Of a DNA stretch of 64,000 nt, positions 25,955-34,319 are shown piece after piece. Under the pieces are notes generated by a model. It ran no database searches and was not told the origin of the DNA. It was given only the letters and a program-made list of their open reading frames with translations. The stretch covers positions 19,697 to 83,696 of the forward strand of contig NZ_WNXQ01000013.1 of the NCBI RefSeq assembly GCF_009789075.1. Reading direction: 5' to 3'. The translations under genes were made by a program, and so were the position numbers. The DNA is from Pseudooceanicola pacificus (GTDB lineage: Bacteria > Pseudomonadota > Alphaproteobacteria > Rhodobacterales > Rhodobacteraceae). Numbering within the stretch: the stretch's first letter is position 1; the number at the start of each line of letters is the position of its first letter.

Positions 25955-27326
25955 GGGCGGCGGCCTCCTTGCCTGCGATGCGTCCGAAAACGGTTCCGAT
26001 GGTCATGCCGAACCCGGCAAGGTAGCCCTGCCCCAGGATCGACCCGGCCATTGTTTCGCCCGCCGCCCAGAGGTTCGCGATCGGGCGGTTGCCGATGGCG
26101 CATTGCGCGGTCTCGTCCACCTTCAGGCCCAGATAGGTGAAGGTCACGCCGGTGCGCAGCGAATAGCCATAGAACGGCGGCTCGGTGATCGGGCGGGCCC
26201 AGTTGGTCTTGGGCGGGGTCAGGCCGGTGGTCGTGACGCCGTCCAGCTCCGTCGGGTGAAAGCCCGAGGTATCGCCGCAGGCCGCGTTGAACGTGTGCAC
26301 GGTCTGCACCAGCGCGGCGGCGGGCAGGCCCATCTTGTCGGCCAGATCCTCCAGCGTATCCGCCATGATCGGCGGAAAGACCGACGGCATGTACAGGTCC
26401 GACGCCTTGGCGTCGATGATCGCGTACCCGACCTGATCGGGCTGCGCGGCCACCAGCCGCCCCCAGATGGCATAGCGCTTGGGCCAGACGTCCTCGCCCT
26501 CGTCATAGAACCGCTGGGCGTCCTTGTTCACCACGATGGAAAACGGCACGCAGTCCAGCCGCGTGACGATGCCGCCGTCGAATTTCGGCGCGCGCCCGTC
26601 GATGGCGACGGCGTGGCATTGCGTCGGGTCGCCCACCTGTTCGACCCCCTGCCCCAGCAGATCGGCCAGCACGACGCCGCGATTGTGGGGCGTGCCGCGG
26701 ATCAGGAAATTCTTCGCCGCCGGCCCCCAGGCGCGGGCAAGCCAGTCGGTATCGGCCTGAAACCCGCCCGAGGCGACAACCACGGCTTTGGGCGCGATGC
26801 TGTGCGTCTCGCCGTTCCGGGTGTAGTCGATGCGGGTCACGCGCTCGCCGTCCAGTTCCAGATGGGTAACGGCAGCCTCGTATTCCACCTGAACGCCCAG
26901 GCTTTCGGCGGTGCGGTAATAGGCATTCACCAGCCCCTTGCCGCCGCCGAGGAAGAAGGCATTCGTGCGCGCCAGCGACAGCGTGCCCGACAGCGACGGC
27001 TGAAACCGCACGCCGTGATCCTGCATCCAGGGCAGGCAGTCCTCGGACGTCCGGATGGCCAGGCGCGCCAGCCCCTCGTCGGTCTTGCCGCCGGTGACCT
27101 TCATCAGATCGGCGAGGTATTCATCCTCGCTGTAGCTGTCGACCAGGGGGCCAAGCGGGCCGTGATGCATGCAGCGGAAATTGCGCGTGTGGCGGGAATT
27201 GCCGCCGCGATAGGGCTTTGGCGCGGTTTCCAGGATCAGGACGCGCGCCCCGGCCTCGGCCGCCGTGATGGCCGCGCAGAGCGCCGCGTTGCCGCCGCCG
27301 ATGATGGCGATGTCGGGAGAGGTCAC
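25938..27326 (-). CDS. tcuA: FAD-dependent tricarballylate dehydrogenase
   Basis: A 462-residue flavoprotein of the fumarate reductase/succinate dehydrogenase type. The FAD motif GGGNAALCAAITAAEAG is near the N-terminus, followed by the TcuA-typical GGNSRHTRNFR. The C-terminal end has AAGETMAGSILGQGYLAGFG for FAD binding. TcuA oxidises tricarballylate to cis-aconitate, which enters the citric acid cycle. It overlaps the GntR gene by 4 bp upstream and tcuB by 17 bp downstream. A related dehydrogenase with a different tricarboxylate or 3-ketosteroid-like substrate is possible, but the TcuB partner and GntR regulator favour the call. Confidence 0.92.
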   Translation of the reverse strand: MTSPDIAIIGGGNAALCAAITAAEAGARVLILETAPKPYRGGNSRHTRNFRCMHHGPLGPLVDSYSEDEYLADLMKVTGGKTDEGLARLAIRTSEDCLPWMQDHGVRFQPSLSGTLSLARTNAFFLGGGKGLVNAYYRTAESLGVQVEYEAAVTHLELDGERVTRIDYTRNGETHSIAPKAVVVASGGFQADTDWLARAWGPAAKNFLIRGTPHNRGVVLADLLGQGVEQVGDPTQCHAVAIDGRAPKFDGGIVTRLDCVPFSIVVNKDAQRFYDEGEDVWPKRYAIWGRLVAAQPDQVGYAIIDAKASDLYMPSVFPPIMADTLEDLADKMGLPAAALVQTVHTFNAACGDTSGFHPTELDGVTTTGLTPPKTNWARPITEPPFYGYSLRTGVTFTYLGLKVDETAQCAIGNRPIANLWAAGETMAGSILGQGYLAGFGMTIGTVFGRIAGKEAAAHANAT

Positions 27327-28006
27327 AGCAGGTCTCCGTCATAGCTGGGGGTCTTGTGGCTGCTGGCGCGCAGGTCGCGCACGCGCACCCGCTGGGCGGC
27401 CTCGATATGCGCGCGCATCGCGGCTTCGGCAAAGGCCCCGTCCCGCGACTTGATCGCGTCGAGAATGCCGAAATGTTCCTCGACAGCCTTTGTGGCGCGG
27501 TCCGGTTCGGTCAGCGTGGTCGGGCCAAGGATCATCAATGCCTTTTGCAGCGCGTGGATGGAGCGGGCAAGAAACCGGTTCTTGGCTGCGTCCAGCAGCG
27601 CCGCGTGGAACTGGCGGTTCAGGATGAAGGCCTCGGTCGAATTGCCAAGTGTCGCCATCTGCTGGTTCATGTCGATCAATTCCTCGATTTCGATGTCCGA
27701 TGCAGCGCGCGCGGCCAGCCGCGCGGCGGTCCCTTCCAGCACGGCGCGCATCTCGTAAAGCTCCATCACCTCGGCATAGTCGAGCCTGCGGATCGTGGCG
27801 CCTTGACGCGGGACATGGGTGACGACGCCGTCGGCCTCCAACTGGCGGATGGCCTCGCGCACGGGGGTGCGAGAGACGCCAAGCCGGTCCGCCAATTCGG
27901 TTTCGCGCAGGCGATCACCGGGATTCAGCCGGCCTTCGCGCAGCTCGGTCAGCAGCTGCAGATAGGCGCCGTTGCCCTGCGGGGCACTGTCATCGTCCAG
28001 GATCAT
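27323..28006 (-). CDS. GntR-family regulator (FadR/FCD subfamily) of the tcu genes
   Basis: A 227-residue regulator. The N-terminal winged helix contains RLRETELADRLGVSRTPVREAIRQLE, given here in part as the canonical GntR recognition region. The C-terminal FCD all-helical domain has the metal-ligand-like Asp and His (NRQFHAALLDAAKN, VEEHFGILDAI, MRAHIEAA). FCD regulators bind small carboxylates and release DNA. It overlaps tcuA by 4 bp and is divergent from the AbrB gene; the 22-bp perfect palindrome between them is the probable operator for both directions. Ligand is likely a tricarboxylate, by context. Confidence 0.92.
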   Translation of the reverse strand: MILDDDSAPQGNGAYLQLLTELREGRLNPGDRLRETELADRLGVSRTPVREAIRQLEADGVVTHVPRQGATIRRLDYAEVMELYEMRAVLEGTAARLAARAASDIEIEELIDMNQQMATLGNSTEAFILNRQFHAALLDAAKNRFLARSIHALQKALMILGPTTLTEPDRATKAVEEHFGILDAIKSRDGAFAEAAMRAHIEAAQRVRVRDLRASSHKTPSYDGDLL

Positions 28007-28023
28007 CGGGCCTCCGGTTCAGT

Positions 28024-28045
28024 ATTGTATCCACGTGGATACAAT
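28024..28045. promoter_or_regulatory. 22-bp perfect palindrome, probable GntR operator
   Basis: ATTGTATCCAC (28024-28034) is followed immediately by its exact reverse complement GTGGATACAAT (28035-28045). It lies 17 bases ahead of the GntR start and 37 bases ahead of the AbrB start. FCD-type GntR proteins bind short palindromes of this kind. It would control both the tcu operon and the membrane protein gene. Confidence 0.82.
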
Positions 28046-28082
28046 CGTACACAGTACTCGTCAAGACAGTCAGGAGGCCGGT

Positions 28083-29150
28083 TTGCGCAAACATCTTTCC
28101 CACCCGCAGGCACAGCGGGCCCTGACCTTCGGGCTGGCCGCGGCGGGCACCGCGCTGTTCTGGTCGCTGGATCTGCCGCTGCCGTTCCTGTTCGGTCCGA
28201 TGGCCTTCTGCCTTGCGGGGGCGCTGGCGCATCTGCCGCTCAAGGGGTTCGGGCAGGTCTCGGTCGCGGCGCGCACCATCCTGGGGGTCGCCGTGGGGGC
28301 CTCGATCACGCCGGCGGTGGTGGCGCAACTGCCGCGCATGGCGCAGTCGGTGGCGCTGGTCCCGGTCTTCATCGCTGCAATCGCGATCGTCGGCGTGCCG
28401 TTCTTTCGCAGGCTCTGGGGCTTTGACGGGCCGACGGCCTATTACGCGGCGATGCCCGGCGGGCTGCAAGACATGGTGATCTTTGGCACCGAGGCGGGCG
28501 GCGATCCGCGCGCCCTGTCGCTGATCCATGCGACGCGGGTGCTGATCATCGTGACGCTTGCGCCCTTCATCCTGTTGCATTTCTACGGCACCGCGCTGAC
28601 CAACCCCATCGGCGCGCCGGTGGCCGATCTGCCGTGGTCCGAATTGCTGATCATGATCGCCGCCGCCTGGATCGGCTGGAAGGGCGGCGAACGGCTGGGC
28701 CTGTTCGGCGCGTCGATCCTGGGGCCGATGATCGTGACCGCGGCCCTGTCGCTGGCCGGTGTCGTGCATTTCCGCCCGCCCGCCGAGGCGATCCTGCTGG
28801 CGCAGTTCTTCATCGGCTGCGGCATCGGCGTGCATTTCATCGGCGTCACCTGGGGAGAGCTGACGCGCGTGGTCGCGGCGGGCGTGGCCTATGTGCTGGT
28901 GCTGGCAGTGCTGGCCGCGGCGTTTTCCGGGCTGGTGACGGCACTGGGGCTGGGCGATCCGGTGCCCGCCTTCCTGGCCTTTGCCCCCGGCGGACAGGCG
29001 GAAATGACGGTTCTGGCCATCGTCACCGGCGCGGATCTGGGCTTTGTCATCACCCACCACCTGACGCGCATCGTGATCGTGATCGTCGGCGCGCCGGTGG
29101 TGGCCGGGCTTATCGCCCGTCGGCGGAGGGCGCGAAGACCGAGGGATTGA
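28083..29150 (+). CDS. AbrB-family membrane protein (putative carboxylate/ammonia-monooxygenase-like transporter)
   Basis: A 355-residue membrane protein with ten or so hydrophobic segments and the internal repeat seen in the AbrB-duplication family (two copies of a motif like LFGPMAFCLAGALAHLPLKG and ILGPMIVTAALSLAG). Some annotations call this 'ammonia monooxygenase', which is misleading; the family is poorly characterised and is often next to tricarboxylate genes. The start is TTG at 28083 with AGGAGG at 28073-28078. It is divergent from the tcu operon across a shared operator, so it may be a tricarballylate uptake protein replacing TcuC. Its end overlaps the convergent dehydrogenase gene by 41 bp. 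Confidence 0.85.
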   Translation: MRKHLSHPQAQRALTFGLAAAGTALFWSLDLPLPFLFGPMAFCLAGALAHLPLKGFGQVSVAARTILGVAVGASITPAVVAQLPRMAQSVALVPVFIAAIAIVGVPFFRRLWGFDGPTAYYAAMPGGLQDMVIFGTEAGGDPRALSLIHATRVLIIVTLAPFILLHFYGTALTNPIGAPVADLPWSELLIMIAAAWIGWKGGERLGLFGASILGPMIVTAALSLAGVVHFRPPAEAILLAQFFIGCGIGVHFIGVTWGELTRVVAAGVAYVLVLAVLAAAFSGLVTALGLGDPVPAFLAFAPGGQAEMTVLAIVTGADLGFVITHHLTRIVIVIVGAPVVAGLIARRRRARRPRD

Positions 29151-30099
29151 CCATGTGGATCGGCGCGCCCGCGGCATAGGCGTTGACCTGGGCAAAGATG
29201 TCGGCGAACTGCCTGTCGAACTCGTCTTCGGTGACAAATCCGATATGCGGCGTGGCGATCAGGTTCGGATGCGCCAATAGCGGATCGGCGGGGTCCAGCA
29301 GCGGCTCGGTGTCAAAGACGTCCACGGCAGCCATGCCGGGGCGGCCCATGTTCAACCCTTCGAGCAGCGCGCCAGGGGCGATCAGACCCGCGCGCGAGGT
29401 GTTCACCAGCACGGCATTCGGCCCCATGCCGGCGAGGTCCTCGGCGGTGACGATCCCCCGCGTCTGAGGCGTCAGCCGCAGATGCAGGGACACCACGTCG
29501 CTGTCAGCAAAGAATGCCGCGCGGCTGGGGGCAACGGTTTCGCCCTCGGCCAGCGCCCGGGCGCGGCCGGCCTCTGACGCCCACCAGGTGACCTCCATCC
29601 CGAAGGCGCGGGCATAATCGGCAACGACGCGCCCGATGCGGCCACGGCCATAAAGGCCCAGCCGACGGCCGCGCAGGCTCCGGCCCACGCCCATCTGCCA
29701 CTGACCGGCCTTGGCACTGGCCATCTGCTGCGGCAACTGTCGCATGGCGGCCAGGATCAGCGCAAAGGTCAGCTCGGCCGCGGCGTAATTCGCGCCATCG
29801 CCCCCCGTGTCGGAACAGAGCAGCACGCCCGCCCCGGTGCAGGCCGCCACATCCACATGCGGCCAGGCCCCGCGCTGCGAGATCAGCCGCAGGTTCGGCA
29901 ACCGATCCAGCAGGGCGCGGGTGACGCGGGTGCGTTCCCGGAACAACACGACACACTCCGCATCCACAAGCCGCGCGGCCAGCGCCGCGGGGTCGGGTTC
30001 ATGATCGGTCCAGACGGTGACGTCATGACCTGCCAGCAGCCCGAAACAGGGCAACCCGCGCAGGGTGTCGAACCAGTCGTCGAGGATATGGACCTTCAT
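29110..30099 (-). CDS. D-isomer-specific 2-hydroxyacid dehydrogenase
   Basis: A 329-residue NAD(P)-dependent dehydrogenase. The Rossmann motif is RLGLYGRGRIGRVV; the catalytic Arg is in NTSRAGLI, the Glu in DVFDTEPL, and the His in TPHIGFVTE. It interconverts D-2-hydroxyacids and 2-oxoacids in the cytosol; phosphoglycerate-, glycerate- and tartronate-related members cannot be told apart here. It is the distal gene of an operon led by the TctC/TctAB, PrpF-like and stress-protein genes, so it probably acts on a product of the imported tricarboxylate. Its 3' end overlaps the convergent AbrB gene by 41 bp, so the two transcripts are complementary there. Confidence 0.9.
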   Translation of the reverse strand: MKVHILDDWFDTLRGLPCFGLLAGHDVTVWTDHEPDPAALAARLVDAECVVLFRERTRVTRALLDRLPNLRLISQRGAWPHVDVAACTGAGVLLCSDTGGDGANYAAAELTFALILAAMRQLPQQMASAKAGQWQMGVGRSLRGRRLGLYGRGRIGRVVADYARAFGMEVTWWASEAGRARALAEGETVAPSRAAFFADSDVVSLHLRLTPQTRGIVTAEDLAGMGPNAVLVNTSRAGLIAPGALLEGLNMGRPGMAAVDVFDTEPLLDPADPLLAHPNLIATPHIGFVTEDEFDRQFADIFAQVNAYAAGAPIHMVNPSVFAPSADGR

Positions 30100-30110
30100 G
30101 CGCGGGCCTT

Positions 30111-30272
30111 TCAGGAGATGCCCGACAGCGCCTTGATCGCGCGGCTGACCCGGTCATGCAGGCGCAACAGCTCCGCCTTGTCCGGCGCATCTTCGGATAT
30201 GCGTCGCGACAGATCGTTGCGCGTCTCTTCAAGATCGCGGCGGGCACGGGCGAGTTTTTCGTAATCGCTCAA
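30111..30272 (-). CDS. Small coiled-coil protein, 53 residues
   Basis: An open frame of 53 codons from TTG at 30272 to TGA at 30111, in the gap between the stress-protein gene and the dehydrogenase gene. The product begins MSDYEKLARARRDLEETRND and ends IKALSGIS; its heptad-like leucine pattern and high charge predict one or two amphipathic helices. A GAGGAC ribosome site lies upstream, and spacing to both neighbours is 10-11 bases, as expected for an operon gene. Family not recognised. A protein-protein adaptor is possible but unsupported. Filling the operon gap exactly argues that it is real. Confidence 0.65.
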   Translation of the reverse strand: MSDYEKLARARRDLEETRNDLSRRISEDAPDKAELLRLHDRVSRAIKALSGIS

Positions 30273-30282
30273 GACAGGGTCC

Positions 30283-31098
30283 TCAATGAGACAACAGAAC
30301 AGGGATCTTGGTGCGCGACAGGATGTCGGTGGTCACGCCGCCAAGGAAATCCTCGCGGAATTTCGAATGTTCGAAGGCGCCGAGCACCAGCAGCGAGGGG
30401 GCGTGCTTGTTGCACCAGGTCAGCACCGTATCGGCCACGGGATGTGTCGTCGGCCAGTTCTCGTGGATCGCCTCGACACCGTGACGCGACAGATGCAACA
30501 TCAGGTCCTCGATCGGCCAGGCGGTGCGCGGCCCGACGGTCAGCACGCTGACGCGGCCCTCGTCCTCGACCAGACGCAGACTGTCGGACAGGGCGCGCGC
30601 GGCGGCGCGGCCGCCGTCCCAGGCCAGGGCGATATGGCTGTTCGCCGCGCCGGCATCGTAACCGGCGGGCACCACGATGACCGGGCGGCCCGAGAGCAGC
30701 GCAATGCGGTCCGGGTGCAGCGTGACATGTCCGTCGTCATCGTCGGACCGGGTGCCCACGATCAGCGTGTCATAGTGGCGCGCGGCCTCGGACAGCACCG
30801 TATCGACGCGGCCCGTGACCTCTGTCAGCTGCAGGGCATTGGCCAGACCCAGGCGCGTGCGCTCTGCCTCGAACCGCTCTTCGATCTCGCGCAGGATGTC
30901 GGTGTTGACCGCGTCGAGCAGGGCGCGGGCCTCTTTCGGGATCCAGCGCGACCGCTTGTCGATCACCTCATGGCCGCTGTGGGCCAGCATGGCGGTGACA
31001 TGGGCGCCGAAGCGTTCGGCCAGCGACGCCGCATAGCGCAGGGCCGCCACCGATCCGTCAGAGCCGTTGAAGGCCACCAGAAGGTTTTTCATCGGCAT
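30283..31098 (-). CDS. Universal stress protein, tandem Usp domains
   Basis: A 271-residue protein with two UspA-type domains. The first (residues 1-135) opens KNLLVAFNGSDGSVAALRYA. The second ends GAFEHSKFREDFLGGVTTDI, which carries the ATP-binding G-2x-G-9x-G-S/T pattern. Tandem Usps bind ATP/AMP and respond to stress or starvation in the cytosol. The ATG at 31098 lies two bases after the stop of the PrpF-like gene and has an AAGGGA site; an ATG at 31092 is an alternative. Usps inside transporter operons are common with TRAP and TTT systems, where they may report substrate or energy state. Confidence 0.88.
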   Translation of the reverse strand: MPMKNLLVAFNGSDGSVAALRYAASLAERFGAHVTAMLAHSGHEVIDKRSRWIPKEARALLDAVNTDILREIEERFEAERTRLGLANALQLTEVTGRVDTVLSEAARHYDTLIVGTRSDDDDGHVTLHPDRIALLSGRPVIVVPAGYDAGAANSHIALAWDGGRAAARALSDSLRLVEDEGRVSVLTVGPRTAWPIEDLMLHLSRHGVEAIHENWPTTHPVADTVLTWCNKHAPSLLVLGAFEHSKFREDFLGGVTTDILSRTKIPVLLSH

Positions 31099-31099
31099 G

Positions 31100-32188
31100 T
31101 CAGTGTCCCTTCCAGACAGAGGCAGGCACATAGACCCGCCCGTCCGCCAGCTTGCGCGCCGTGCGCAGCAGCCCGGCGGAGTTCAGGGTGAAGTGGTTGT
31201 TCATCTCGAAATCCACCAGCACCTCGATGATGCCCGAGGCATGTTCCAGCACCACATTCGCGGGGCTTTGGGTGGGTCGCTCCAGCAGCCCGTCCGCCAC
31301 GGTGCCCGGCGTCAGCGCGCAGGAGGCAAGACATTGCGACCCCGTGACCGCCATCGACGGATGCGTCGTCCAGGGCATGAAATAGCGCGCCGCGATGGTG
31401 CCGCCGTCGCGGGCCGGGGCAAGCAGGCCGAATTTCGGCGTCACGGATTGCGACACGTCGCCCATGCCCATGGCCGCCCCGGCCTGCAGGCGGATGGCCT
31501 CCATCCGGGCAAAGAAACCGCGGTTCTCGTCCAGCTCTTGCACGGTCTCGTATCCGGTCAGGCCGAAATCGGCGGCGCGGGCGATGACCATGGGCATCGC
31601 CACGTCCATGCAGGTGACCTCGATCCCGTCGAAGCTGTCGCGCAGGTTGCCGGTGGGCAGGAAGGCCCCGGTCGAAGAGCCGACCACGCCCATGAAGTTC
31701 AACGCGATGGGGGCCGCCGTCCCCGGCACCCCGGCAATCGCCGCCTCGCCGTCATAGCGCATGGCGCCGCCCGGCGTCTGGACCCGGGCCAGCACCCGCG
31801 CGCCGGTGTTGACGGCGCGGATCTTCACCTCGGTCTCGTCGCCCCTGGGCGTGACCAGACCCATTTCCACCGCCGCCGGGCCGACGCCCGACAGGATGTT
31901 GCCGCAGGTCGGCTTGAAATCCACCAGCCGGTCCTCGACCGAGACCTGGGCAAAGAAATAGTCCACATCCGCCCAGTCATCGTCCGAGGCCGAGAGCATC
32001 GCGACCTTGGTGGTCACGGCCACCCCGCCGCCGATGCCGTCGATATTGATCGCATGGCCCGAACCGAGCGCCGCGAGCAGCACCTCGGCCAGCGTCTCGC
32101 GGTCCTCGGGCAGGTCAGCGCGATTGAAATACGGCCCGCGCGAGGTGCCGCCGCGCATGAAGACGAAAGGAATGCCTGTCTGTGTCAT
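31100..32188 (-). CDS. PrpF-family isomerase (4-oxalomesaconate tautomerase / aconitate isomerase type)
   Basis: A 362-residue PrpF-fold protein, starting at the ATG eight bases after GGAG (an ATG at 32197 is too close to that site). Family features are FVFMRGGTSRGPYF at the N-terminus, SGHAINIDGIGGG, the catalytic cysteine region TCGNILSGVGPAAVE, and GSQCLASC. The family isomerises double bonds in tricarboxylates: PrpF acts on 2-methylaconitate, GalD on 4-oxalomesaconate, and others on trans-aconitate. Located between the TctAB permease and the stress protein and near tcuAB, so aconitate isomerisation fits. GalD function is also possible because LigI- and RraA-like genes occur 20 kb away. 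Confidence 0.86.
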   Translation of the reverse strand: MTQTGIPFVFMRGGTSRGPYFNRADLPEDRETLAEVLLAALGSGHAINIDGIGGGVAVTTKVAMLSASDDDWADVDYFFAQVSVEDRLVDFKPTCGNILSGVGPAAVEMGLVTPRGDETEVKIRAVNTGARVLARVQTPGGAMRYDGEAAIAGVPGTAAPIALNFMGVVGSSTGAFLPTGNLRDSFDGIEVTCMDVAMPMVIARAADFGLTGYETVQELDENRGFFARMEAIRLQAGAAMGMGDVSQSVTPKFGLLAPARDGGTIAARYFMPWTTHPSMAVTGSQCLASCALTPGTVADGLLERPTQSPANVVLEHASGIIEVLVDFEMNNHFTLNSAGLLRTARKLADGRVYVPASVWKGH

Positions 32189-32206
32189 GTCATTCACTCC
32201 GTTGGA

Positions 32207-34237
32207 TTATTTCAGCGGCCAGGGCAGATCGACAAAGCCCTGCAGCAGCCCCGGCGGGAAATCCCGGTTCAGCGCGCCGGCCATGACGCACATCAGCGCG
32301 ATGCCCGAAGCGGTCAGGATCAGCGTCTTGGGCCACGAGGCCTGCGCGCGGACCCGAAGGAAGGCCACGAGGAAGCCCAGCAATGCGAGGATGAAGCCCA
32401 GGAAATAGGTCGCGACGATCAGCCCCCCGAACCACGCCAGCGTCGGCCATAGGCCATAGGGCGCGTCGGCATCCTCTCCGGCCAGTTCCTTGTCGGCAAA
32501 GAGGGCGTCTGTCTCGGGGCGCAGGATCATCTGCACCAGCAGGATCAGCAGCGCCAGCAGTGTGACCCCGCCGATCACCAGCGGTATGATCTTGTCCGTC
32601 ATGTTGTAGTCGGGGATCATGTTCGCGTTGATCAGCGCGGCCACGACATAGGCCATGATGACCAGAAGGAAGACCACCGGCGCGCGCTTGGAGCCGGATT
32701 TCACGTCGCCCTCGGCCATGATGGATTTCGCCTGACGCAGGCCCAGCACGACAGAGATCACGGTGACGATCAGCAGCACGATCACGATGGGCGAGAAGAT
32801 GTAGTCGATCCCCTCCTCAAAGGATTTGCGGAACCGGAACGACGCGATCTGGAACGCCTGGTTCGAGAATTTCTCGACCGGGTTGGACAGGACGAAACCG
32901 ATCAGGAAGGCCGGGCGCGACCAGTCGAAACGGCGCAGGAAGATGCCGATCAGGCCGATGGTGAACAGGGCGAGGATGTCCTCGAAGTTCTGGCCCGACT
33001 GGAATGCCGCAAAAGAGATCAGCATGAACAGGAACGGCGCGAGGTAGGTGAAGCGGATCGTGGTCAGCCGGGCGATGCCGCCCGAGGCCGCGATGCACAT
33101 GATGGTGCCCACGACGTTCGCCAGCGCCAGCAGCCAGACGATGGAATAGGTGATGTCGAGATTGTCGCGCAGCATGGAGGGGCCGACCTCGATGTCGCCC
33201 GAGCCCAGCAGGGCGATGGCCCCGATGAAGATCGCCATCGAGCCGGAGCCGGGGATGCCGAAAAGCAGGGTGGGAACCAGCCCGCCGCCCTCCTTGGCGT
33301 TGTTCGAGCTTTCCGGCCCGATCACGCCGCGGATTTCGCCCTTGCCGAAGTTGGACTTGTCCTTGGTGGTCTGCACCGCGTGGCCATAGGCGATCCAGTC
33401 CACGACCGACCCGCCAAGGCCCGGGATCACGCCGACCAAGACGCCGATCAGCGAGCAGCGGACCGAGAGCCACTTGTTGGCAACCCAGTCGCGCACGCCC
33501 TCGCCCCAGCCCGCGCCCAGCTTGGCGTCCTTGGCGATGGAGCGGTCCTGGCGCAGCAGCGAGATAATTTCTGGCACGGCAAAGATGCCGAGGCCGACAA
33601 TCACCAGCTTCAGCCCGTCCGTGAGATAGGGAATGTCATAGGTGGCCATGCGCAGCGACCCGCCCGCATCGGCCTCGCCGATCGTGCCGATCAGCATGCC
33701 CAGGCCCGCCGCCGCCAGCCCCTTGAGCGCGACGCGCCCCGCCAGCACGGCCACCATCGACAGGCCGAGGACCGAGATCATCAACATTTCCGGCAGCCCG
33801 AAGGCCAGGACCAGCGGGCGCGCCACGATGATGAACAGGGTCAGGAAGGCCGCGCCCACCAGCCCGCCGAACAGCGACGAGGTGAAGGCCGCCGAGAGCG
33901 CCCGCGCCGCCTGCCCCTTCTTGGCCAGCGGAAAGCCGTCGAGCACGGTGGCCTGTGACGCCGAGGATCCGGGTATGCCCATCAGCACCGAGGCGAAGGT
34001 GTCCGAAGTCGGCACCACCGCGACCATGCCGACCATCAGCGCAAGGCCCAGCACCGGGTCCATGCCGAACATGAAGGGCAGCAGCAGCGAAAGCCCGGCG
34101 ATGCCGCCCAGGCCCGGGAATACCCCGACGGCCAGTCCCATCACCACGCCGAGGACGAGATATCCCAGGACTTCGGGTTGCAGAATCAGGGCCCATGCCT
34201 GGCCAAGCGCAGGGAGGGCGGTGGCGAATACATCCAT
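32207..34237 (-). CDS. tctA: Tripartite tricarboxylate transporter permease, TctA-TctB fusion
   Basis: A 676-residue membrane protein. Residues 1 to about 500 are a complete TctA (about 12 segments, with GVFPGLGGIAGLSLLLPF near the N-terminus and GVIPGLGGSVVDWIAYG in the second half). The last 160 residues (from about SGSKRAPVVFLLVIM) are a TctB-type four-segment subunit. In most systems TctA and TctB are separate genes, as in the other two operons of this window. The protein imports di- or tricarboxylates with sodium, loaded by TctC encoded upstream. The order TctC, TctAB, PrpF-like suggests the substrate is a tricarboxylate such as citrate, aconitate or tricarballylate. Confidence 0.92.
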   Translation of the reverse strand: MDVFATALPALGQAWALILQPEVLGYLVLGVVMGLAVGVFPGLGGIAGLSLLLPFMFGMDPVLGLALMVGMVAVVPTSDTFASVLMGIPGSSASQATVLDGFPLAKKGQAARALSAAFTSSLFGGLVGAAFLTLFIIVARPLVLAFGLPEMLMISVLGLSMVAVLAGRVALKGLAAAGLGMLIGTIGEADAGGSLRMATYDIPYLTDGLKLVIVGLGIFAVPEIISLLRQDRSIAKDAKLGAGWGEGVRDWVANKWLSVRCSLIGVLVGVIPGLGGSVVDWIAYGHAVQTTKDKSNFGKGEIRGVIGPESSNNAKEGGGLVPTLLFGIPGSGSMAIFIGAIALLGSGDIEVGPSMLRDNLDITYSIVWLLALANVVGTIMCIAASGGIARLTTIRFTYLAPFLFMLISFAAFQSGQNFEDILALFTIGLIGIFLRRFDWSRPAFLIGFVLSNPVEKFSNQAFQIASFRFRKSFEEGIDYIFSPIVIVLLIVTVISVVLGLRQAKSIMAEGDVKSGSKRAPVVFLLVIMAYVVAALINANMIPDYNMTDKIIPLVIGGVTLLALLILLVQMILRPETDALFADKELAGEDADAPYGLWPTLAWFGGLIVATYFLGFILALLGFLVAFLRVRAQASWPKTLILTASGIALMCVMAGALNRDFPPGLLQGFVDLPWPLK

Positions 34238-34279
34238 CGCACCGGCTTTCGATTTTGAGTTGTGGAATAGGTCGGTCAG

Positions 34280-34309
34280 GCGGCCCCGCGCCGGATCGGC
34301 GGGGGCCGC
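34280..34309 (-). promoter_or_regulatory. Strong stem-loop between tctC and tctAB
   Basis: On the minus strand GCGGCCCCCGCCG and CGGCGCGGGGCCGC pair over 13 bases, with one bulged C and an ATC loop. It lies 10 bases past the tctC stop and is not followed by a T-run. Such structures after a binding-protein gene usually protect the upstream mRNA or cause partial termination, giving more TctC than permease. Confidence 0.7.
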
Positions 34310-34319
34310 AGGGCGTCGC

